A DNA stretch of 64,000 bases. Source: Polaromonas sp. CF318. GTDB lineage: Bacteria > Pseudomonadota > Gammaproteobacteria > Burkholderiales > Burkholderiaceae_C. Below the pieces are notes generated by a model. The model did no database searches and was not told the origin of the DNA. It was given only the letters and a program-made list of their open reading frames with translations. Positions 9,620-18,149 of the stretch are shown here, one piece after another. Within the stretch, counting starts at the first letter, position 1. Each line of letters begins with the position of its first letter. Both the position numbers and the translations under genes were made by a program. The DNA is taken from assembly GCF_000282655.1 (NCBI RefSeq), contig NZ_AKIV01000038.1, positions 1 through 64,000 of the forward strand, given 5' to 3'.

Positions 9620-9638
9620 CGTTACGTCAGGCGTAACG
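9620..9638. promoter_or_regulatory. Probable IclR operator (7-5-7 inverted repeat)
   Basis: CGTTACG-TCAGG-CGTAACG is a perfect seven-base inverted repeat with a five-base spacer. It lies 29 bases upstream of the IclR start and 60 bases upstream of the Bug gene start. Its symmetry and place in the divergent gap fit an IclR-family operator. Confidence 0.6.
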
Positions 9639-9697
9639 CATTGCCATGCGGGACCAGCGTCCGGATCATGCCCCCATAAATAAAGGAGACACGTTCG

Positions 9698-10669
9698 ATG
9701 ACATACATGTACACAAGCCGCCGTAGCTTCCTCGCCTCGGCGGCGGCGTTTGCCGCGTTTGGCGCCCAAGCCCAGGGCGCCTCCCCGGCGCCCACCCGGA
9801 TGGTGATTCCATTCGCTGCCGGAGGCGCCACCGACGTCCTAGGTCGCGATCTCGCCAAGGCCATGAGCACCGCCTTGGGGCAACCTTTTGTCATCGAGAA
9901 CGCGGGCGGTGGCGCCGGCGTGCCTGCCGTGCAAAAGGTGACGGGCGCAAAGGCCGATGGCAGCACGCTGCTATTCGCCGCCTCCGGCAACATCACGGCG
10001 CAGCCGCTGCTGCAGAAGCCGCGCGTGGACATCCTGACGCAGCTCACGCCGGTGGGGATGATCGCCACGGCGCCGCATGTGCTGGTGGTGGCGGCGAAGA
10101 TGCCGTTCAAGACGGTCGCGGAGCTGGTCGCCTATGCGAAGGCACATCCGGGTCAATTGAACTTCGGCTCTGCAGGCGTCGGAGGATTGGCGCACCTGGG
10201 CACCGAGCTGTTCGCGCGCGCGGCGCAAGTCGACATCAAGCACGTTCCCTACCGCGGTGCTTCGGCGGCGATGACGGACCTTGTCTCCGGCCAGATTCAC
10301 GCGATGTTCGGAACCATGCCGTCGTTCACCGGCATGGTCCAGAACGGCATGCTACGCGTCGTCGGCATCACCGCCCCCAGCGCAGCAACACCGCTGAGGG
10401 GTATCCCACTGATCGCGAACACCGTCCGGGGCTTCGGCTACAAGAGCTGGAATGCCCTCTTCGCGCCAGCCGGCACGCCCGCGCCGGTCATCGCGCGGCT
10501 CTACGCGGCGATGAAGCAGGCGTCGGCGGACCCGGGACTGGCAAAGCGCTTTGAGGAACAAGGCGTCGACACCGAGCTTGCTGACTCCGCCGAACTCACC
10601 GACATGGTCCGCAAGGAGACCGCGGTGTGGGACAAGGTGATCCGCGAAGCTAACATCCAGGTCAACTGA
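9698..10669 (+). CDS. Tripartite tricarboxylate transporter receptor (Bug/TctC)
   Basis: A 323-residue periplasmic solute receptor of the Bug family. A signal peptide (RRSFLASAAAFAAFGAQAQG, with a twin-arginine-like start) is followed by RMVIPFAAGGATDVLGRDLA, the characteristic first-lobe motif, and HVPYRGASAAMTDLVSGQI in the middle. Bug proteins bind carboxylates, aromatic acids and similar compounds; most, like this one, are encoded without TctA/TctB membrane genes nearby. The start is supported by AAAGGAGA. It is seven bases upstream of an alpha-hydroxy-acid oxidase gene, so the ligand may be a hydroxy acid (inference). Confidence 0.88.
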   Translation: MTYMYTSRRSFLASAAAFAAFGAQAQGASPAPTRMVIPFAAGGATDVLGRDLAKAMSTALGQPFVIENAGGGAGVPAVQKVTGAKADGSTLLFAASGNITAQPLLQKPRVDILTQLTPVGMIATAPHVLVVAAKMPFKTVAELVAYAKAHPGQLNFGSAGVGGLAHLGTELFARAAQVDIKHVPYRGASAAMTDLVSGQIHAMFGTMPSFTGMVQNGMLRVVGITAPSAATPLRGIPLIANTVRGFGYKSWNALFAPAGTPAPVIARLYAAMKQASADPGLAKRFEEQGVDTELADSAELTDMVRKETAVWDKVIREANIQVN

Positions 10670-10676
10670 GCGCCGC

Positions 10677-11936
10677 ATGCCGCAACTTGCCTCTTACGGA
10701 CCGGCCCCCATGGAAACGCGCCTGTCGCCGGGCGCACGTCCCACCGCCCCGCCGGGCTTGCGGAAATTCCTGTCGCTGCAGGATTTCGAGACGGGCGCTC
10801 GCCGTCACCTGCCGCGACCGCTCTTTGAATACATCGCCGGTGGAGCGGAAGACTCGGCCTCGCTGCACGACAACCGCGCCGCATTTTCCGAGTTCGGTTT
10901 TGTCACACGGGTGCTGCGCAATGTGTCGGGCCGCAGCCAGGCCGTCGATCTTCTCGGAAGGCGCTACGCGTCACCCTTCGGCATCGCGCCGATGGGTATC
11001 AGCGCGCTGAGCGCGTATCGCGGCGACCTGGTGCAGGCGCGCGCGGCTGCGGCCGAGGGCGTGCCGATGATCATGAGCGGCTCCTCACTCATCCCGCTGG
11101 AAGAGGTGATCGCCGCGGCCCCGGAGACCTGGTTCCAGGCTTACCTGCCTGGCGAGACCGCCAAGATCGAAGCCTTGATCGATCGCGTCGACCGTGCGGG
11201 CGTCAAGACGCTCGTGCTGACGGTGGACACCGCCGTTCTTGCGAATCGCGAGAACAATGTGCGGGCAGGCTTTTCCACTCCCCTGCGACCGGGTTTGCGC
11301 CTTGCGTGGGAGGGGCTCACCCATCCGCGCTGGACGATAGGCACCTTCCTGCGGACGATCATGGCGCACGGCATGCCGCACTTCGAGAACTCGTACGCGA
11401 CCCGTGGCGCTCCCATCCTGTCGTCGCGGGTGGCACGTGACTTCGGCGCCAAGGACCACCTGGACTGGGAGCATCTGGCGCTCATCCGCCGCCGATGGAA
11501 GCGCACCTTGGTGGTGAAGGGACTCATGCACCACGAGGATGCGCGCAAAGTGCGGGACATGGGCGCCGACGGCCTGATCGTGTCGAACCACGGCGGCCGC
11601 CAGCTCGATGGCACGGTTTCGCCGCTGCGCGTCCTGCCCGAGGTCGTCCGAGCGGTGGGCGCCGACTTCCCGGTCATGATGGACAGCGGCATCAGGCGCG
11701 GGACGGACGTCCTGAAGGCGCTCGCACTGGGCGCCAAGTTCGTGTTCGTGGGCCGCCCGTTTAACTATGCGGCCGCCGCGGCCGGAGAAGAGGGCGTGCG
11801 CCATGCGATCCGCATCCTGGCCGACGAAGTCCAGCGCGACCTGGGCCTGCTCGGGCTGAGCTCCATTTCGGAAGTGCACGGCGCACAGTTGCGCGACCTG
11901 GCCAGCCGCAAGCACCCAACACAACTGCAAACATGA
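10677..11936 (+). CDS. FMN-dependent alpha-hydroxy-acid oxidase/dehydrogenase
   Basis: A 419-residue TIM-barrel flavoprotein of the lactate dehydrogenase (LldD)/glycolate oxidase/mandelate dehydrogenase family. FMN and substrate motifs are visible: ASPFGIAPMGISAL near residue 100, the catalytic H305 in SNHGGRQLDG, DSGIRRGTDVLKALALGA, and FVGRPF near the C-terminus. It oxidises a 2-hydroxy acid to the 2-oxo acid, passing electrons to oxygen or the quinone pool. It may begin at ATG 10677 or at an in-frame ATG at 10710; neither has a strong ribosome site, though closeness to the preceding stop suggests coupling to the Bug gene. Its stop overlaps the start of a 46-codon ORF. Confidence 0.87.
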   Translation: MPQLASYGPAPMETRLSPGARPTAPPGLRKFLSLQDFETGARRHLPRPLFEYIAGGAEDSASLHDNRAAFSEFGFVTRVLRNVSGRSQAVDLLGRRYASPFGIAPMGISALSAYRGDLVQARAAAAEGVPMIMSGSSLIPLEEVIAAAPETWFQAYLPGETAKIEALIDRVDRAGVKTLVLTVDTAVLANRENNVRAGFSTPLRPGLRLAWEGLTHPRWTIGTFLRTIMAHGMPHFENSYATRGAPILSSRVARDFGAKDHLDWEHLALIRRRWKRTLVVKGLMHHEDARKVRDMGADGLIVSNHGGRQLDGTVSPLRVLPEVVRAVGADFPVMMDSGIRRGTDVLKALALGAKFVFVGRPFNYAAAAAGEEGVRHAIRILADEVQRDLGLLGLSSISEVHGAQLRDLASRKHPTQLQT

Positions 11937-12073
11937 ACGAAATAATAGTCCGCGACTTCGAGGCCGTGCGCGGCAACTATGCGGCCGCCCTCACGCACTT
12001 CCTGCGCCGGCACGGTTCCGAGCTTTCGCAGCGCGTGGATGGCATTGCCGCCACGGCTTCGCAAAGGCCCTAG
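11933..12073 (+). CDS. Small overlapping ORF, 46 aa
   Basis: The ATG overlaps the oxidase stop as ATGA, the arrangement typical of translational coupling, and the frame runs 46 codons to a TAG at 12071, overlapping the last bases of the convergent LysR gene. The predicted peptide begins MNEIIVRDFEAVRGNYA and includes LTHFLRRHGSELSQRVDG. It has no membrane segment or signal. It is not recognised, and could be a genuine small protein or the remnant 5' end of a longer gene cut off by the LysR gene. Confidence 0.35.
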   Translation: MNEIIVRDFEAVRGNYAAALTHFLRRHGSELSQRVDGIAATASQRP

Positions 12074-12963
12074 GCCTGGCGGAAGTTCGCGAGGATTTTG
12101 AGCAGGTTGCGCGTGGCGCCGTCCAGCGCCTCCGGCGGCCGATGCACCATGGCCGTGTGGCGTACCAGCGCGGGCTTGAGCGGCAGCAGTTGCACGTCAT
12201 GCCGCACATGGGACTCTTCCTGCGACTCCTCCCGCGGCAGCACGGCGGCGCCGTAGCCGGCGGCGACCAGGCTCTTGATGGCCTCGGAATAATTGAGTTC
12301 GATGCGCGCGCGCGGCGTGAAGCCCGCATCGGCAAACCAGGCCATGGTCATGCGGTACATATGGGTGGGCGTCTCGTTGAAGATCAGCGGCTTGCCCGCC
12401 AGCCAGGCCGGCGTGGCGTGTTTCGGCGCCTTCCAGCGCTTGGGCACAAAAGCCATCATCGGGTCGCTGCGCCAGTGCGTGATCACCATGCCGCGCTGCG
12501 CGGGCGGCGGCGTGGCCACCAGCCCCACGTCCAGCGTGCCCTGCGCCAGCCGCTCCAGGGTATCGGCCGAGCCCAGGATGCTGACCTCGACGTCGATATC
12601 GGGATGGGCCAGCTCCATGGCTTTGAGCACCTGCGGCAAAAAGTAGACCAGCACCCCGGTGGTGCTGCCCAGGCGCACGCGGCCGGCGCGGCCTTCGACG
12701 TGGCGCTTGACCGCATCGACCGCATCGTCGGCGTCGCGCAGCAGGCGGCGGGCCCGTTCCACCAGCACGGCGCCCGCCGGCGTGGGCTCGACCTTGCGCC
12801 CGCCGCGCACCACCAGCGGCGTGCCGAGGCGGCTTTCGAGTTCGCTCACGTGCAGGCTGACGGTGGGCTGCGCCAGGTGCAGGCCCTGCGCCGCGGCCGA
12901 AAAAGTGCCCAGGTCGGTGATGGCCACCAGGGTGCGCAGCTGGTCCAGGTTCAATTCACGCAT
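12070..12963 (-). CDS. LysR-family transcriptional regulator
   Basis: A 297-residue LysR regulator. The DNA-binding domain covers residues 1-65 (MRELNLDQLRTLVAITDLG, SAAAQGLHLAQPTVSLHVSELE), followed by a substrate-binding-like effector domain (VRLGSTTGVLVYFLPQVL, then LVAAGYGAAVLPREE). The start MRELNLDQL was chosen over an upstream ATG because it places the helix-turn-helix normally. It diverges from the small DUF1127 gene and the PLP enzyme beyond; an inverted repeat at 12998-13014 lies between. Its targets may be these genes or others; no effector can be named. Confidence 0.87.
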   Translation of the reverse strand: MRELNLDQLRTLVAITDLGTFSAAAQGLHLAQPTVSLHVSELESRLGTPLVVRGGRKVEPTPAGAVLVERARRLLRDADDAVDAVKRHVEGRAGRVRLGSTTGVLVYFLPQVLKAMELAHPDIDVEVSILGSADTLERLAQGTLDVGLVATPPPAQRGMVITHWRSDPMMAFVPKRWKAPKHATPAWLAGKPLIFNETPTHMYRMTMAWFADAGFTPRARIELNYSEAIKSLVAAGYGAAVLPREESQEESHVRHDVQLLPLKPALVRHTAMVHRPPEALDGATRNLLKILANFRQA

Positions 12964-12997
12964 GGAAGGTGCTTCATGACATGCCTCATCAGGAATA

Positions 12998-13014
12998 CTG
13001 ATAGTTTTAATCAG
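12998..13014. promoter_or_regulatory. Possible LysR-type binding site
   Basis: CTGAT-AGTTTTA-ATCAG, a perfect five-base inverted repeat around an AT-rich centre. It is located 35 bases upstream of the LysR start in the divergent region leading to the DUF1127 gene. It resembles dyad LysR boxes but is short. Confidence 0.4.
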
Positions 13015-13098
13015 AAAACTCAACTTCCACAATACCAGAATAAATTGCACCATGGGCGCCTGGCTTCATCCACACCGTCACACCCTTAGGAGCACCCC

Positions 13099-13374
13099 AT
13101 GCCTTGCGCCGCCATTCCCACCGTCACCCCGAGCTTCAGTCTCACAGCCGGCATGCACCGTCTCGCGGACATGGCGGCGGCGCTGTGCAGGCTCGGTAGC
13201 GCCTGGTTCCTGCCATCGCACGGCAACGCACCGGGCGGCTTGGTGCCCACCCGCCTGCAGCGGGACGAACTGATGGCCATGAGCAGCCATCAGTTGAGCG
13301 ACCTGGGCATAGGCCGCAGCGAGATCCCGGCCCTGTTCTGCGAGCCCTCTTCCTGGAGAGCCGACCGGCATTGA
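13099..13374 (+). CDS. DUF1127 domain protein
   Basis: A 91-residue protein with a C-terminal DUF1127-like segment (LQRDELMAMSSHQLSDLGIGRSEI, roughly residues 53-78), the short arginine-rich helical domain found in many proteobacterial small proteins, some involved in phosphate or carbon metabolism and RNA turnover. The N-terminal half is variable. The start is preceded by TTAGGAGC at good spacing. It precedes the PLP enzyme gene by 42 bases and diverges from LysR. Confidence 0.65.
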   Translation: MPCAAIPTVTPSFSLTAGMHRLADMAAALCRLGSAWFLPSHGNAPGGLVPTRLQRDELMAMSSHQLSDLGIGRSEIPALFCEPSSWRADRH

Positions 13375-13416
13375 AGGCCGGCCCCGGGGGCCCCGCTTGC
13401 TGCGAGAATCGGGGCT

Positions 13417-14499
13417 ATGGCCGCCCTTCAAACACCCAGCAGCCCCTGGCTCAGCGCCGCTGTCGTCCGCATTGAAGCCGACTACCAGCGCAGCGCCGAC
13501 ACCCACCTGATCCCCCTGCCGCTGCCGGAGTTCTCAGCGCGCGGCATCGACTTCTACCTGAAGGACGAATCCACGCACCCGACGGGCAGCCTCAAGCACC
13601 GGCTGGCGCGTTCGCTGTTTTTGTACGCGCTGTGCAACGGCCTGATCCACGAGAGCAGCACCATCGTGGAGGCTTCCAGCGGCTCCACCGCGGTCAGCGA
13701 GGCCTACTTCGCGCGCCTGCTGGGCCTGCCCTTTATCGCGGTGATGCCGCGCAGCACCTCACCCGAAAAAGTCGCGCAGATCGAGTTTTACGGCGGGCGC
13801 TGCCACTGGGTGGACAGCGCCGCGCAGGTCTACGACGAAGCGCGCAGGCTCGCCCGGGAAACCGGGGGCCACTACATGGACCAGTTCACCTATGCCGAGC
13901 GCGCCACCGACTGGCGCGGCAACAACAACATTGCCGAAAGCATGTTCAGCCAGATGGCACGCGAAAGGCATCCGGTGCCGCGCTGGATTGTGGTGGGCGC
14001 GGGCACGGGCGGCACCAGTGCCACCATAGGCCGCTACGTGCGCTACCAGCGCCACGACAGCCGGCTCTGCGTGGTCGACCCGGCGGGCTCGGTCTTTGCC
14101 GCCTACCACCGCAACGGCGATGCCGGTCTGAGCGGCGCGGGCTCGCGGATCGAGGGCATAGGCCGGCCGCGCGTGGAGGCCAGCTTTATCCGCACCGTGA
14201 TAGACCGCATGGTGGAAGTCGCCGACGTGGACTCCCTCGCCGCCATGCAGGCGCTCTCGCAGTTGCTGGGGCGCCGCGTCGGGCCGTCGACCGGCACCAA
14301 CCTGGTGGGCATGCTCACGCTGGCCCACGAGATGCTGGCGCGCGGCGAGCAAGGCTCCATCCTGTCCTTGCTGTGCGACTCGGGTGATCGCTACCTGCCG
14401 ACTTACTACAACGCCGAATGGGTGGCCGGCAAGATCGGCGACTGCACGGCCGCCCAGGCGCAGATCGCCAGGCTGCTGCGGCCCGCGGCTACCGCCTGA
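13417..14499 (+). CDS. PLP-dependent cysteine synthase/desulfhydrase-like enzyme
   Basis: A 360-residue fold-type II PLP enzyme. The Schiff-base lysine is K60 in HPTGSLKHR, the substrate loop EASSGSTA lies near residues 85-92, and the phosphate-binding GAGTGGTSA near 193-201. The sequence fits the Cds1-like L-cysteine desulfhydrase/cysteine-synthase superfamily better than CysK or CysM: it has SSGSTA instead of the TSGNTG of true cysteine synthases. The probable substrate is cysteine or a related amino acid; the reaction is uncertain. The next gene starts 10 bases downstream. Confidence 0.75.
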   Translation: MAALQTPSSPWLSAAVVRIEADYQRSADTHLIPLPLPEFSARGIDFYLKDESTHPTGSLKHRLARSLFLYALCNGLIHESSTIVEASSGSTAVSEAYFARLLGLPFIAVMPRSTSPEKVAQIEFYGGRCHWVDSAAQVYDEARRLARETGGHYMDQFTYAERATDWRGNNNIAESMFSQMARERHPVPRWIVVGAGTGGTSATIGRYVRYQRHDSRLCVVDPAGSVFAAYHRNGDAGLSGAGSRIEGIGRPRVEASFIRTVIDRMVEVADVDSLAAMQALSQLLGRRVGPSTGTNLVGMLTLAHEMLARGEQGSILSLLCDSGDRYLPTYYNAEWVAGKIGDCTAAQAQIARLLRPAATA

Positions 14500-14509
14500 A
14501 GAACCCCCC

Positions 14510-15616
14510 ATGCCCATGCCGCCGCCCACGCGCACCTTGCCCGCCCTGCTGCCCAGGCGCAGCCTGCTGTTGGCCGGCGCCGCACTGGCCGGATGGGGAG
14601 GTGTCACCCGCCCAGCCCGGGCCTTGCCCGCCAAAACCCTGGCGTTTCCGCGCGACCGCGGCGCCCATCCCGAATTTCGCACCGAGTGGTGGTACATCAC
14701 GGGCCACGCCAGCGCCGAAGCAGACAGGCAGGCCTTCGGTTTCCAGCTCACTTTTTTCCGCTCACGCGTGGACGCGACCCAGGGCATGGCCTCCAAGTTC
14801 GCCGCCAGACAGTTGCTCTTTGCCCACGCCGCCTTGACCGACGTGCAGGGCAAAAAACTCTGGCACGACCAGCGCATCGCGCGCGGCGGCTTTGGCATTG
14901 CCGCCGCCAGCGAACGCGACATGGACCTCAAGCTGCGCGACTGGTCGCTCAAGGCCCAAGGCGGCAGGTACACTGCGGAGTTGCCGTCCAGCGACTTCGC
15001 GCTCAAGCTCGCGTTTGAGGAAACGCAGGAACTGCTGCTGCAGGGAAAACAAGGCCTGTCGCGCAAAGGCCCCGAAGAAAAACAGGCCAGCTACTACTAC
15101 AGCCAGCCGCAGTTAGCCACACGCGGCACCCTGCGGCTCAAGGGCCAGGATTTTGCCGTGAACGGCAAGGCCTGGCTGGACCATGAATGGAGCGAGGAAA
15201 TACTGCACCCTGAGGCCGCGGGCTGGGACTGGATAGGCATGAACCTCACCGACGGCAGCGCCCTGACGGCCTTCCGGCTACGCGCCAAGGACGGCAGCAC
15301 GTTGTGGGACGGCGGCTCCTTCCGTTCGGACAAAGGTGGGCTCTACACCTTCAGCCGCGGCGAAGTCATTTTCAAGCCCGTGCGCACCTGGAAAAGCCCG
15401 CTGACACAAACCACGTATCCCGTGGAATGGATAGTCCGAACCCCCGCCGATTTTTTCACCGTGCGGGCTGTCATCGACAACCAGGAACTCGACAGCCGCC
15501 AATCCACAGGCGCGATCTACTGGGAAGGCCTGAGCGAGCTGATCGACAGCAACGGCAAGCGGGTGGGCATGGGCTACCTTGAGATGACAGGGTATGCGCA
15601 GCCGCTGCGGATGTGA
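14510..15616 (+). CDS. AttH/CrtC-like lipocalin-domain protein
   Basis: A 368-residue exported protein. The N-terminus has RRSLLLAGAALAGWG, a probable Tat or Sec signal. The mature part starts with FPRDRGAHPEFRTEWWYITGH, the hallmark of the AttH/carotenoid 1,2-hydratase (CrtC) fold, and later has WLDHEWSEEIL and WDWIGMNL, also family motifs. AttH-like proteins are double lipocalin barrels of mostly unknown role; no carotenoid genes are nearby, so a hydratase role is unsupported. Often such genes accompany lipoprotein-type ABC transporters. An ATG two codons later is also possible. Confidence 0.75.
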   Translation: MPMPPPTRTLPALLPRRSLLLAGAALAGWGGVTRPARALPAKTLAFPRDRGAHPEFRTEWWYITGHASAEADRQAFGFQLTFFRSRVDATQGMASKFAARQLLFAHAALTDVQGKKLWHDQRIARGGFGIAAASERDMDLKLRDWSLKAQGGRYTAELPSSDFALKLAFEETQELLLQGKQGLSRKGPEEKQASYYYSQPQLATRGTLRLKGQDFAVNGKAWLDHEWSEEILHPEAAGWDWIGMNLTDGSALTAFRLRAKDGSTLWDGGSFRSDKGGLYTFSRGEVIFKPVRTWKSPLTQTTYPVEWIVRTPADFFTVRAVIDNQELDSRQSTGAIYWEGLSELIDSNGKRVGMGYLEMTGYAQPLRM

Positions 15617-15654
15617 ATTCGTCGCCTCTCTTCAAACTTCAACAGGAGAAATCC

Positions 15655-15948
15655 ATGCGCTGGGTAGCCATCTTTGACGACAAACCCGGGATGCTGGCCG
15701 TACGCCAGGAGCGTGAGCCCCTGCACCTGGCTTATCTGCGTACCCATGAAAGCGAAATCCTCATCGCGGGCGGTTTGCGCGAAGCGCCGGGTGGCGGCTT
15801 TGTCGGCGGGCTCTGGGTGCTGGAGGTGGAGTCCCGCGACCGCGCCGTGGCGCTTGTGGAGAACGATCCTTACTTTGTGCCCGAGCACCGCGGCTACCGG
15901 CTGCTGACGTGGGGCAAGGCACTGGCTGACAAGAAAGTGGTGTTGTAG
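15655..15948 (+). CDS. YCII-related (YciI family) protein
   Basis: A 97-residue protein with the ferredoxin-like YCII fold: MRWVAIFDDKPGMLAVRQE, then RTHESEILIAGGLREAPGGGFVGGLWVLEVESRDRAVALVENDPY. The family's catalytic His/Asp pair is plausible at H26 or H31 and D66. YciI-like proteins act as small hydrolases or accessory factors; the substrate is unknown. The start is set by CAGGAG seven bases upstream; a longer in-frame reading from 15613 overlaps the preceding gene and is unlikely. Confidence 0.75.
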   Translation: MRWVAIFDDKPGMLAVRQEREPLHLAYLRTHESEILIAGGLREAPGGGFVGGLWVLEVESRDRAVALVENDPYFVPEHRGYRLLTWGKALADKKVVL

Positions 15949-16052
15949 GCGGCGCTGATGTGCTCTTCGCCGGGGCGGCTTGCCGCCTCGGCGTTACCCC
16001 GGAGTGACTACACTGGTACGTCCCCCACATACCCTTTCCCAAAACTCCAAAA

Positions 16053-16652
16053 ATGGAATTCTTCACCCTGGTGGCCTGCGTCGCCATAGCCGTCTACATC
16101 CTCAAACTGTCGGAAGAGCGCCGGCGCATCACCCTGCTGGGCAGCCACCTCGGCCAATACCAGATCGAAAAACTGATGGAGACCCTGACCGACGGTTACC
16201 TCCGGGCCCTGGGCGAGAAAGAACCGGAGCGCCGCGAACAGGTCTGGAACCAGCTGGCCGGCAGCGAGCTCAAGCTGTGCGAGCAGTTCACCCTTTTTGC
16301 CGCGGGCTTTTCCAAGGTAGATGAGGTGGAGGCACGCACAAGCAAGCTGCCGATCACGTTTCCCTTCGCCACCAGGCTGCTGCCAGGCCTGAGCTTCGAC
16401 ATGCGGAAAATGCTGGCGGTCCATGCCCAGGGCATTCTGCGGGCGGCGGAAAACAGCGCCCGGCGCACGCCCAAGGACAAGGCCTTCACGATGTCGGCCG
16501 AGCTGTTCCTGATGCAGCACAGCTGCCACTGGTTCTGCAAGTCCAAGGCCGTGGCCTCGGCGCGCATGCTGGTGCGGCACAAGACCTCGCATGAGCAGCT
16601 CGTGGCCTCGGTGTCGCCCGAGACGCGCGAGGCTTATCTCGCCTTGGTGTAA
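16053..16652 (+). CDS. Hypothetical membrane-anchored protein, 199 aa
   Basis: An unrecognised 199-residue protein with one N-terminal membrane segment (about residues 3-18) followed by a largely helical cytoplasmic domain rich in charged residues (KLSEERRRITLLGSHLGQYQIEKL). There are no enzyme motifs; three cysteines and a histidine occur in LMQHSCHWFCKSK. The 100 bases upstream contain a ten-base GC-rich hairpin (15969-15992) without a T-run. The next gene follows almost directly. Confidence 0.6.
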   Translation: MEFFTLVACVAIAVYILKLSEERRRITLLGSHLGQYQIEKLMETLTDGYLRALGEKEPERREQVWNQLAGSELKLCEQFTLFAAGFSKVDEVEARTSKLPITFPFATRLLPGLSFDMRKMLAVHAQGILRAAENSARRTPKDKAFTMSAELFLMQHSCHWFCKSKAVASARMLVRHKTSHEQLVASVSPETREAYLALV

Positions 16653-16654
16653 CG

Positions 16655-16927
16655 GTGATCAAGCAGCACAGTGCAGGAATGTTCACCACGATCAGACTGC
16701 TGATTTCCATCGTTGCCGGGTCCGTGCTCGGTTGGTTTTTTCTTGGCTTTGTATGCGGGATCACAGGCTTGAGGGGGAGCGTGGCTTGTGGGCATAACGC
16801 CTACATCTGGCTTCCTCTGTGCATTCCGCTGGGAGTCCTTATCTGTTGGTATCTGCTGGGTCTCCTGCAGAGATACAGAACAAAAGCCAAACACAATAAG
16901 CTTGATCGAAACACTGGCGGTACCTGA
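16655..16927 (+). CDS. Small membrane protein, 90 aa
   Basis: An unrecognised protein with two strong hydrophobic segments (about residues 13-36 and 49-70, including LLISIVAGSVLGWFFLGFV) and a basic C-terminus, so probably an inner-membrane hairpin. The start could be GTG 16655, two bases after the previous stop, or ATG 16679; neither has a convincing ribosome site. Base composition is lower in GC than its neighbours, as for the following gene. Function unknown. Confidence 0.5.
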   Translation: MIKQHSAGMFTTIRLLISIVAGSVLGWFFLGFVCGITGLRGSVACGHNAYIWLPLCIPLGVLICWYLLGLLQRYRTKAKHNKLDRNTGGT

Positions 16928-17003
16928 CACGCCAGGCGGCACAAACAGCACAGGCACCGCACCACCGTGCGACCACTTCTCAAGGTAGATACCCTTTCCC
17001 TCA

Positions 17004-17447
17004 ATGACAACTGACCAGATCTCTGACATCTATCACGACGAAGCGCCGGAAACGGCGTGGGAGCAGCTATTGCCTTTGGCGAACGCTGGAAACCCGGTCG
17101 CGCAGTTCTATATGGGCCACCTTTGTGATGAGCTCTCACCACGCGACCAGGAGCAGGCGTACGCCTGGTACCAAAAGTCCTCCGACGGCGGTTTTCTTGA
17201 AGGCACGCATTACCTGGCGAGCTTCACCTACCACGGCATGGGCACCCCGTGCAACGTAGAGGCGGCTTTGATTCTGTTTCGCAAATCAGCCGAAGCCGGG
17301 CTGGACGCCTCGCAATGGAAGTTAGGGCAGCACCTCCTGCAGTCGGATGAAGACCACGAGGAGGCAATTCGCTGGCTTAAGCTGGCAGCCGTACAGGGGC
17401 ATCCCGCCGCCGCAGACCTTTTGCATGAAAACGGCGAAGATATTTAA
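17004..17447 (+). CDS. Sel1/tetratricopeptide-like repeat protein
   Basis: A 147-residue protein of about three Sel1-like helical repeats (AGNPVAQFYMGHL, DGGFLEGTHYLASFTYHGMG, EAGLDASQWKLGQHLL, VQGHPAAADLLHENG). No signal peptide is seen, so it is probably cytoplasmic and mediates protein contacts. No partner can be named. About 190 bases follow before the thioesterase, without an evident feature. Confidence 0.7.
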   Translation: MTTDQISDIYHDEAPETAWEQLLPLANAGNPVAQFYMGHLCDELSPRDQEQAYAWYQKSSDGGFLEGTHYLASFTYHGMGTPCNVEAALILFRKSAEAGLDASQWKLGQHLLQSDEDHEEAIRWLKLAAVQGHPAAADLLHENGEDI

Positions 17448-17638
17448 CCGGCAGCGCGGCACAGCGCAGCGGCGGGACAGGACCCATGCACGACACACGG
17501 TACGATCCAGCGACTTCAGCACTGGGCGTTAGAAGCAACAACATGCTCAACGGTTTGTACAAATTCTCCGGATAGTCAGCCACTGGCCTGTCACCCGCGC
17601 TACAGCGCGCCACCCCTGACCGTCCTATATTTCCAGCC

Positions 17639-18070
17639 ATGACGGAACCCACACTCCTGAACACCCTGCAGGCGGTAAACCAGACCGCCTCCTTCAATCG
17701 CTGGGCCGGTTTTGAGGTCGTGCGCGCCGCGGCCGGCGAAGCCGAGATACGCATGGCCTGGCGGGAAGAAGACATGGGCCAGTACGCCGGTTACCTGCAT
17801 GCGGGCCTGATGGGCGCCATGCTGGACACGGCTTGCGGTTATGCGGCCGCCACCGTGGCGGGCCGCGTGCTGGCCTCGCATTTTTCAGTGAACTGCCTGG
17901 CACCCGCCGTGGGTCGCGGCTTTGTGGCGCGCGGGCGCGTGGTGAAGGCCGGGCGCAAGCAGGTGTTCGCGAGTGCGGAGCTGTATGCCGGACAGGACAG
18001 TGGCGAGTTGCTGCTGGTGGCTACCGGCAATGCGATCCTGGTGCCGGTGGAGCCGCAGGCAAAATTCTGA
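17639..18070 (+). CDS. PaaI-type hot-dog fold thioesterase
   Basis: A 143-residue single hot-dog domain. The central helix motif GYLHAGLMGAMLDTACGYAA is characteristic of the PaaI/YdiI thioesterase group, with likely active-site residues H54 and D63. It would hydrolyse an acyl- or aroyl-CoA; the substrate is not evident and there is no pathway context. It is convergent with the DUF4261 gene downstream. Confidence 0.82.
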   Translation: MTEPTLLNTLQAVNQTASFNRWAGFEVVRAAAGEAEIRMAWREEDMGQYAGYLHAGLMGAMLDTACGYAAATVAGRVLASHFSVNCLAPAVGRGFVARGRVVKAGRKQVFASAELYAGQDSGELLLVATGNAILVPVEPQAKF

Positions 18071-18149
18071 GTTCATTGATAACAGATGGATTGATGCTCA
18101 AAGGCTCGTCAATCACTTTCAGCAACGGGGTAGGTCACAGTGAATCCTT

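Noticed and set aside
15969-15992. Ten-pair GC hairpin after the YCII gene
   Set aside because: No T-run follows, so it was not called a terminator.
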